A stretch of DNA of 10,009 nt from Alcanivorax sp. Its GTDB lineage: Bacteria; Pseudomonadota; Gammaproteobacteria; Pseudomonadales; Alcanivoracaceae. The notes under the pieces were generated by a model. That model was given only the letters and a program-made list of their open reading frames with translations. It was not told the origin of the DNA and searched no databases. The translations under genes and the position numbers were made by a program. Positions within the stretch are counted from its first letter, which is position 1. Each line of letters opens with the position of its first letter. Positions 6,352-10,009 of the stretch are shown here, piece by piece. The stretch is taken from contig SLJS01000292.1 in NCBI GenBank assembly GCA_007135015.1, positions 1-10,009 on the forward strand, read 5' to 3'.

Positions 6352-7371
6352 ATGCGCAGTTTCTTTCATCCTTTCCAGGACCGGCATGTGCCGAAGAGCT
6401 ATCTCAATCGCGGGAAGATGCGCCAGCCCCAGGAGTTGCCGGAGCGCACCGGTTATATCCTCGAGGCACTGGAAGAGCTGGGACAGGAGGTGGAAGAGCC
6501 GAAAGACCGGGGCATGGCGCCCATTGCGAAGGTCCATCATCCCGGTTATCTGCGCTTTCTCGAGTCCGCGCACCGGCGCTGGACCGCCGGCCCGGATGAC
6601 TGGGGCGAGGAGGTAATTTCCAATATTTATTCCCGCTCGCCCAGTCCACTGCGCAGTCTGATCGGCGAGGCGGCCTTCTACCAGGCCGACGGCAGCTGCC
6701 CGATCGGCGAGGGCACCTGGGAGGCGGCCTACTGGTCCGCGCAGACCGCGCTGGCGGCCGGCGACGCCATCCGCCGTGGCGAACGGCTGGCCTACGGGCT
6801 CTGCCGCCCGCCCGGCCACCATGCCCGCCCGGACGCCGCCGGCGGCTTCTGCTATCTGAACAATGCGGCCATCGCCGCCGAGGCGCTGACGCCGGATTTT
6901 CCCCGCATCGCCATCCTGGACCCGGACATGCATCACGGCCAGGGCATCCAGGAAGTCTTCTACGAACGCGACGATGTGTTCTATGTTTCGGTGCACGGCG
7001 ACCCGGGCAACTTCTACCCGGTGGTCTCCGGCTATGAGGATGAACGGGGTGCCGGGGCCGGTCACGGCTACAACCTGAACATGCCCATGCCCCACGGCTC
7101 CAGCGAGGAATACTTCCTTGGCCGCATCGATGAGGCCATGCGCGCAGTCTCCCTGTTCGCGCCGGACCTGCTGATCGTGACCCTGGGCTTTGATATCTAT
7201 GAAGGCGACCCGCAGGCCAAGGTCTCGGTAAGCTCGAAGGGCTTCGCGCGAATGGCCGAGCGCTTCGCCGATTCCGGCACGCCGCTGCTGGTCATCCAGG
7301 AAGGCGGCTATGACCTGGAAAGTCTGGGCGAGAACACCAGGCAGTTCTTCTCCACACTGCTGCGGTCCTGA
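6352..7371 (+). CDS. Acetylpolyamine amidohydrolase / HDAC-family deacetylase
   Basis: 339-residue zinc deacetylase of the arginase/HDAC fold. The catalytic set is complete. The His pair is H156-H157 in RPPGHHARP. The zinc ligands should be D192 and H194 in LDPDMHHGQG and D281 in LGFDIYEGDP. The transition-state tyrosine is Y320 in QEGGYDL. N-terminal features (FHPFQDRHVPK, then HHPGYLRFLESAHRRW at 62-77, and GTWEAAYWSAQTAL at 121-134) resemble bacterial acetylpolyamine amidohydrolases more than acetoin-utilisation AcuC proteins. Likely substrates are acetylated polyamines or other small N-acetyl amines; protein deacetylation is possible. It is soluble, with no signal peptide. The ATG follows GGAG at 6340-6343 with 8-nt spacing. 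It is isolated from other polyamine genes and stands alone between repeat-containing gaps, so it is probably monocistronic. Confidence 0.85.
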   Translation: MRSFFHPFQDRHVPKSYLNRGKMRQPQELPERTGYILEALEELGQEVEEPKDRGMAPIAKVHHPGYLRFLESAHRRWTAGPDDWGEEVISNIYSRSPSPLRSLIGEAAFYQADGSCPIGEGTWEAAYWSAQTALAAGDAIRRGERLAYGLCRPPGHHARPDAAGGFCYLNNAAIAAEALTPDFPRIAILDPDMHHGQGIQEVFYERDDVFYVSVHGDPGNFYPVVSGYEDERGAGAGHGYNLNMPMPHGSSEEYFLGRIDEAMRAVSLFAPDLLIVTLGFDIYEGDPQAKVSVSSKGFARMAERFADSGTPLLVIQEGGYDLESLGENTRQFFSTLLRS

Positions 7372-7413
7372 CTGCGGGGCCGTACGTTTCGCGGCGGTCG
7401 ACTTTGAGTGGCC

Positions 7414-7441
7414 GGCAGTCGGCTTTCGGCAGTCGGCAAGG
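7414..7441. repeat. Short heptamer-period array (GGCAGTC/GGCTTTC)
   Basis: Four consecutive 7-mers share a GGC start: GGCAGTC, GGCTTTC, GGCAGTC, GGCAAGG. It begins 42 nt after the amidohydrolase stop. It has the same period as the array at 2775-2837. Confidence 0.55.
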
Positions 7442-7519
7442 AAGTCCGACTTCCTGAAAGCGGATCACCGGCTCGATCGCTCTGGAATCCCCTTTCCCTG
7501 TCCCTATCCCACCAAGAGT

Positions 7520-7623
7520 GTGTCGCAAAAGGGTTTGTGGGAGCGCACCTCGGGGCGCGAAGAACCTGGCACTGTCCCGGAACCCAGGGCCTTCCCGGCC
7601 TTGCTGGAGGGTCCCCTCTCCCC
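7520..7623 (+). repeat. About 105-bp dispersed repeat, copy A
   Basis: This copy starts GTGTCGCAAAAGGGTTT, continues GTGGGAGCGCACC, then has GCGCGAAGAACCTGGCACTG and ends GTCCCCTCTCCCC. It aligns over its whole length with 8484-8588, about nine bases in ten identical with a single 1-nt gap, in the same orientation. A three-frame look shows no maintained reading frame, so it is non-coding. Confidence 0.85.
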
Positions 7624-7625
7624 TG

Positions 7626-7833
7626 GTGAGGGTGTCGCAAAAGGGTTTCGTTGGCGAAGTAGGTCGATCAATGGGCTCCCTCCCCCGTGAGGGGGAGGGT
7701 CGGGGTGGGGAGGCGCGGCGAAGCCGCGCAAGGCCGCCTTCGGCGGCCTCCCCCTCCATACCTCCCCCTTCGCAGGGGGAGGCTTCCAATCGGAGGCGCC
7801 GCACCAGTCAGCAGGTTTTTACGACACCCTCAC
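7626..7833. repeat. MITE-like element with 17-bp terminal inverted repeats
   Basis: GTGAGGGTGTCGCAAAA at 7626-7642 matches the reverse complement of 7817-7833 at 16 of 17 bases. The 208-bp interior is a stack of stems: CCCTCCCCC/GGGGGAGGG (7678-7699), GCGCGGC/GCCGCGC (7713-7729), AGGCCGCC/GGCGGCCT (7731-7749) and CCTCCCCC/GGGGGAGG (7761-7782). No transposase frame is inside. The right-hand motif TTTTACGACACCCTCA is repeated once more at 7848-7863. Mobility is inferred from form only. Confidence 0.5.
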
Positions 7834-7980
7834 GAGGGGAGAGGGGCTTTTACGACACCCTCAGGGGCCAGGGGGTCTCCAGAGAGGTTGTGGTGAAGCG
7901 GCACCTTCGCCCGGCGGCGGGCCAGGCCTCCGGCCGTTTTCCGCTCATTCCAGGCCACTCATGTCGTGCTTACTTTAAGT

Positions 7981-8096
7981 TTCCTTTCTAACTTTTTGAA
8001 CTTGTTAATAAAAAAGGTTCCAAAAAAGCTTGCAGTGAGTGGAAATTTACTTTAAAAGTATGCTGTAAGTTATTGATATGTACAGGGAGACGGTTC
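7981..8096 (+). promoter_or_regulatory. A+T-rich leader/promoter region of the small CxxC gene
   Basis: In 7981-8100 only 39 of 120 bases are G or C, in sharp contrast to the rest of the window. It holds a 9-bp direct repeat TTACTTTAA at 7970-7978 and 8047-8055. It also has an inverted pair TAAGTTTCC (7976-7984) with GGAAATTTA (8041-8049), 8 of 9 matched. Several weak -35/-10 combinations are possible and none is clearly best. This looks like a regulated promoter, or one bound by an A+T-specific protein. Confidence 0.45.
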
Positions 8097-8435
8097 ATGT
8101 CCTTCGATGCACGCGACCCGTATGATGCGGCGGCCCTCTATGACATGTGGCTGAACTGCCAGGGGTGCCCGGAAACCTTCGACTTTGAGCCCCGGCGGCC
8201 CATTGGCCTGGACTACTACCACGAGATCGGCCAGCGCGCGAAAAAGGAGCGCTGGGTGATTCATGAGCAGCCGGACGAGGATGAGCCGGACGGCATCAGC
8301 TACATGGTGCTGTGTCCGCAGTGCGCCCGCCGGCACGGCATCCGGCCGGATTACCGCCTGCGCAGCCACTCGCCCCGCGCCATTCGCGAAATCTGCGAGG
8401 CCATGGACAAGGCCCGGGAGCTGGTGGCGGCCTGA
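8097..8435 (+). CDS. Small CxxC...CxxC protein of unknown function
   Basis: 112 residues, not a family I recognise. Two cysteine pairs, C21-x2-C24 (NCQGC) and C73-x2-C76 (LCPQC), lie 48 residues apart and could form one zinc ribbon. Between them is an acidic run (EQPDEDEPDG, about 57-66) and a basic stretch (RAKKERW, about 47-53). There is no signal peptide or membrane segment, so it is probably cytosolic. The C-terminal third (about 91-110) looks helical. GGGAG at 8085-8089, 7 nt before the ATG, fixes the start; an in-frame TTG at 8073 has no such site. The codon usage is G+C-rich like the genes around it, although its leader is A+T-rich. It stands alone, bracketed by two directly repeated elements. 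It is real as a gene by start site and length; its function is open. Confidence 0.75.
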   Translation: MSFDARDPYDAAALYDMWLNCQGCPETFDFEPRRPIGLDYYHEIGQRAKKERWVIHEQPDEDEPDGISYMVLCPQCARRHGIRPDYRLRSHSPRAIREICEAMDKARELVAA

Positions 8436-8483
8436 GCCGAGCTCCACTGGAGGGTACCGAAAAGCCCCTCTTCCACAAGGAGG

Positions 8484-8588
8484 GTGTCGCGAAAGGGTTT
8501 GTGGGAGCGCACCCTGGGTGCGCGAAGAACCTGGCACCGTGCCGGAATCCAGGGCCTTGGTGGCCTTGCTGGAGGGTCCCCTCTCCCC
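8484..8588 (+). repeat. About 105-bp dispersed repeat, copy B
   Basis: This copy starts GTGTCGCGAAAGGGTTT, then GTGGGAGCGCACCCTGGGTG, then CGCGAAGAACCTGGCACCGT, and ends in GTCCCCTCTCCCC. It is in direct orientation with 7520-7623. Here GCGCACCCTGGGTGCGC forms a compact palindrome (GCGCACC/GGTGCGC-type) that is imperfect in copy A. Confidence 0.85.
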
Positions 8589-8701
8589 GCCGTGGGAGAG
8601 GGACAGGGAGAGGGGGGACCGAATTACGGGAAAGAATCAAGCGGTGCGGCTACCGTAGCCTTCCCCCTCTCCCCAGCCCTCTCCCACGAGGGGAGAGGGG
8701 G
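8579..8701. repeat. Cluster of CCCTCTCCC / GGGAGAGGG hairpin blocks
   Basis: The blocks are CCCTCTCCC at 8579-8587 and 8677-8685, and GGGAGAGGG at 8594-8602 and 8606-8614. CCCCCTCTCCCC at 8663-8674 pairs perfectly over 12 bp with GGGGAGAGGGGG at 8690-8701. A competing 9-bp stem (8677-8685 with 8691-8699) uses the same right arm, so alternative folds are possible. The right side continues into TTTTTACGACACGCTCACC (8702-8720), an inverted relative of the GTGTCGCAAA end at 8484. Confidence 0.75.
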
Positions 8702-8814
8702 TTTTTACGACACGCTCACCAGGGGGGAGGGGCTTTAGCGACGCCCTCCTGGCGGGAGACGGAAGACCACGGAAAGGCGCTGGACCCGCGGGGCACGGCG
8801 CTGTACCTTTCTTT

Positions 8815-8835
8815 CGAAACCGAAAACCGAAAACG
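8815..8835. repeat. GAAAACC-type heptamer run before the start of ppsR
   Basis: CGAAACC, GAAAACC and GAAAACG follow one another with a 7-nt period just before the ribosome site of the next gene. It is short and could be chance, but it shares the 7-nt period of two other arrays in the window. Confidence 0.35.
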
Positions 8836-8843
8836 GAGCCACC

Positions 8844-9689
8844 ATGTCCGAGCCGGCCACTGCACAGCGCGCCCGGCGCACCGCCTTTTTCGTCTCCGGC
8901 GGCACCGGTATTACCGCCGAGGCCCTGGGCCATTCCCTGCTCAGCCAGTTCGGCGATATCGACTTCGAGCAGGTGGCCCTGCCCTATGTGCAGACCGACG
9001 AGGACGCCCGGGACGCGCTCAACCGGGTGGACCGGGCCGCGCGGCAGGACGAACAGCTGCCCATCGTATTCTCCACCCTGGTCAACCACACACACCGGGA
9101 GATCCTGGCCGATTGCAACGCCCTGGTGCTGGACATGTTCGCGGTCTTTCTGGACCCGCTGGAGCAGGAGCTGGGGGTTCGCTCCAGCCACAAGGCCGGC
9201 CAGAGCCACGCCATCCGCGACGAGGAAGCCTACCGGATCCGCATCGACGCCATTCACTTCGCCCTGGACAACGACGACGGCGCCCGCACCCGGCACTACG
9301 AAAAGGCCGACATCATCCTCACCGGCGTCTCGCGCAGCGGCAAGACGCCCACCTCGCTCTACCTGGCCCTGCAATTCGGCCTCTATGCGGCCAACTACCC
9401 GCTCACCGACGACGACTTCGACGACCTGGACCTGCCCGAAGAACTCAAGCCCTACCGGGAGAAGCTCTTCGGCCTGATGATCGACTCCGAACGCCTGGCC
9501 GCCATCCGCAACGAACGTCGCGCCAACAGCCGCTACGCCTCGGAACAGCAGTGTGAAATGGAACTGCGCACGCTCGAAGGGCTCTACAACCGCTACAACA
9601 TCCCCTGCCTGGATGTGACCGACCTGTCCATCGAGGAGATTTCCACCCGTATCCTGGCAAAGACCGGCCTGCAACGCAGACTCCAGTAG
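8844..9689 (+). CDS. ppsR: PEP synthase regulatory protein (PSRP, DUF299)
   Basis: 281 residues, the usual family length. PSRP is a bifunctional cytosolic enzyme. It inactivates phosphoenolpyruvate synthase (PpsA) by ADP-dependent threonine phosphorylation and reactivates it by phosphate-dependent, pyrophosphate-forming dephosphorylation, thereby gating gluconeogenesis from pyruvate. Evidence: N-terminal FFVSGGTGITAEALGHSL (15-32), DAIHFALDNDDG (135-146), the family P-loop GVSRSGKTPTSLYLA (161-175), and the IDSERLAAIRNER segment (213-225). The start is set by GGAG at 8835-8838, 5 nt before the ATG. ppsA itself, often adjacent, is not in the window; it may lie elsewhere. The stop codon TAG shares its last two bases with a perfect inverted repeat that follows. 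The gene stands alone behind about 400 nt of repeat DNA, so it probably has its own promoter there, which I could not pinpoint. Confidence 0.93.
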   Translation: MSEPATAQRARRTAFFVSGGTGITAEALGHSLLSQFGDIDFEQVALPYVQTDEDARDALNRVDRAARQDEQLPIVFSTLVNHTHREILADCNALVLDMFAVFLDPLEQELGVRSSHKAGQSHAIRDEEAYRIRIDAIHFALDNDDGARTRHYEKADIILTGVSRSGKTPTSLYLALQFGLYAANYPLTDDDFDDLDLPEELKPYREKLFGLMIDSERLAAIRNERRANSRYASEQQCEMELRTLEGLYNRYNIPCLDVTDLSIEEISTRILAKTGLQRRLQ

Positions 9690-9763
9690 GAGCGCTGCTT
9701 GCAGCGCGAAAGCCCCGGATTCCGGCACGGCGCCAGGTTCTTCGCGCTGCAAGCAGCGCTCCT
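9688..9763 (-). repeat. REP-like element, perfect 23-bp inverted repeat, copy C
   Basis: Arms 9688-9710 (AGGAGCGCTGCTTGCAGCGC plus GAA) and 9741-9763 are perfectly complementary around a 30-nt loop. Read on the minus strand, the right arm plus loop gives GCGCGAAGAACCTGGCGCCG and then TGCCGGAATCCGGGGC. This is the same core as repeat copies A and B, hence the minus orientation. It starts on the second base of the ppsR stop codon, so it will form a strong 3' stem on that message. Confidence 0.85.
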
Positions 9764-9897
9764 GCAAAGGCCATGAGACCCTTCCACAGAAACCCTCCGA
9801 GGTTGGCGACAAAGCCGGCGAGAGACCTCTGCCTCCAAAAGAAGAATTGCCCAGGAGCCCTCACACCACCGGCAGGAGCCCCCGGGCCGCGAACACA

Positions 9898-9925
9898 TTG
9901 CATCGATCGCGCAAATCTGTACACT
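9898..9925 (+). promoter_or_regulatory. Promoter of the right-edge gene
   Basis: TTGCAT (9898-9903) and TACACT (9920-9925) are separated by 16 nt. The -10 box lies inside the left arm of the inverted repeat at 9915-9958, which fits repression by a protein bound to that repeat. Confidence 0.45.
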
Positions 9926-9958
9926 TTAACCCCTAACAAGGGATAAAAGTGTGCAGAT
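9915..9958. promoter_or_regulatory. Large inverted-repeat operator before the right-edge gene
   Basis: Arms 9915-9934 and 9939-9958 pair at 17 of 20 positions around the 4-nt centre AACA. Core half-sites are CTGTACACTTT and AAAAGTGTGCAG. The right arm ends on the base before the ATG. Such repeats are typical autoregulatory sites of toxin-antitoxin promoters; that role is inference here. Confidence 0.6.
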
Positions 9959-10009
9959 ATGCATGCCGCCGAAGCCCGGAGAGTGCTACAACAGTGGGAT
10001 GCCCGGGGC
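9959..10009 (+). CDS. Start of a gene, possible AbiEi-type antitoxin (truncated by window)
   Basis: Only the first 17 codons are present: MHAAEARRVLQQWDARG, open at the window edge. Short helix plus WDxxG at this position resembles the N-terminus of AbiEi-family antitoxins (winged-helix, type IV toxin-antitoxin), in which a helix precedes a WDxxGRY segment. The nearest purine-rich tract, AAGGGA at 9938-9943, is 15 nt away, so there is no good ribosome site; a short-leader transcript is possible. The strong inverted repeat directly upstream fits an autoregulated antitoxin. Seventeen residues are too few for a firm family call. If right, an AbiEii nucleotidyltransferase toxin gene should follow beyond the window. 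Confidence 0.4.
   Translation, partial: MHAAEARRVLQQWDARG

Noticed and set aside
7518..7991. 157-codon plus-strand open frame
   Set aside because: It consists of repeat copy A and the stem-rich element, and has no ribosome site; a product of G+C-rich repeats.
8312..9556. 414-codon plus-strand open frame
   Set aside because: It runs out of frame through the CxxC gene, the repeat cluster and ppsR; the repeats drift without regard to this frame.

Overview
The window is G+C-rich, densely coding DNA from a chromosome-like region of a proteobacterium. The gene set points to a gammaproteobacterium: a Pseudomonas-type desCB desaturase pair, a RegB/RegA (PrrBA, RoxSR) redox two-component pair, a PEP-synthase regulatory protein, and REP-type intergenic palindromes. 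An Ectothiorhodospiraceae/Chromatiales-like host is my best guess, but no phylogenetic marker is present to confirm it. All recognisable genes lie on the + strand. The many long open frames on the other strand are G+C shadows.

Layout. 1-123 is the tail of a GxxExxY-family gene. 446-2761 is a two-gene operon for membrane fatty acid desaturation: a three-domain ferredoxin-NAD(P)H reductase and its acyl desaturase. It has a TATAAT box directly abutting an 18-bp near-perfect palindrome, which looks like a repressor operator. After it come nine heptamer tandem repeats and a REP-like palindrome. 3122-4213 is a secreted, Met/His-rich outer-membrane beta-barrel, followed 38 nt later by the sensor kinase and its overlapping response regulator (4252-6029), so these three may be one transcript. 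6352-7371 is an acetylpolyamine amidohydrolase/HDAC-family enzyme. 7372-8843 is mostly repeat DNA and encloses one small CxxC...CxxC protein (8097-8435) with an unusually A+T-rich leader. 8844-9689 is the PEP-synthase regulatory protein. At the right edge (9959 on) a new gene begins behind a promoter embedded in a large inverted repeat. Its first residues resemble AbiEi-type antitoxins.

How it works together. The identifiable functions are respiratory or redox sensing (RegBA-like), oxygen-dependent membrane lipid desaturation and central carbon control (PEP synthase). No known mobile element, phage gene or CRISPR array is visible. The most unusual material is non-coding. A family of related repeats (a GTGTCGCAAAA-containing end module, a GGAGCGC...GCGCGAAGAACCTGG palindrome, and CCCTCTCCC/GGGAGAGGG hairpins) occupies five of the inter-gene gaps, partly with terminal inverted repeats, and brackets the small zinc-ribbon-like gene on both sides.
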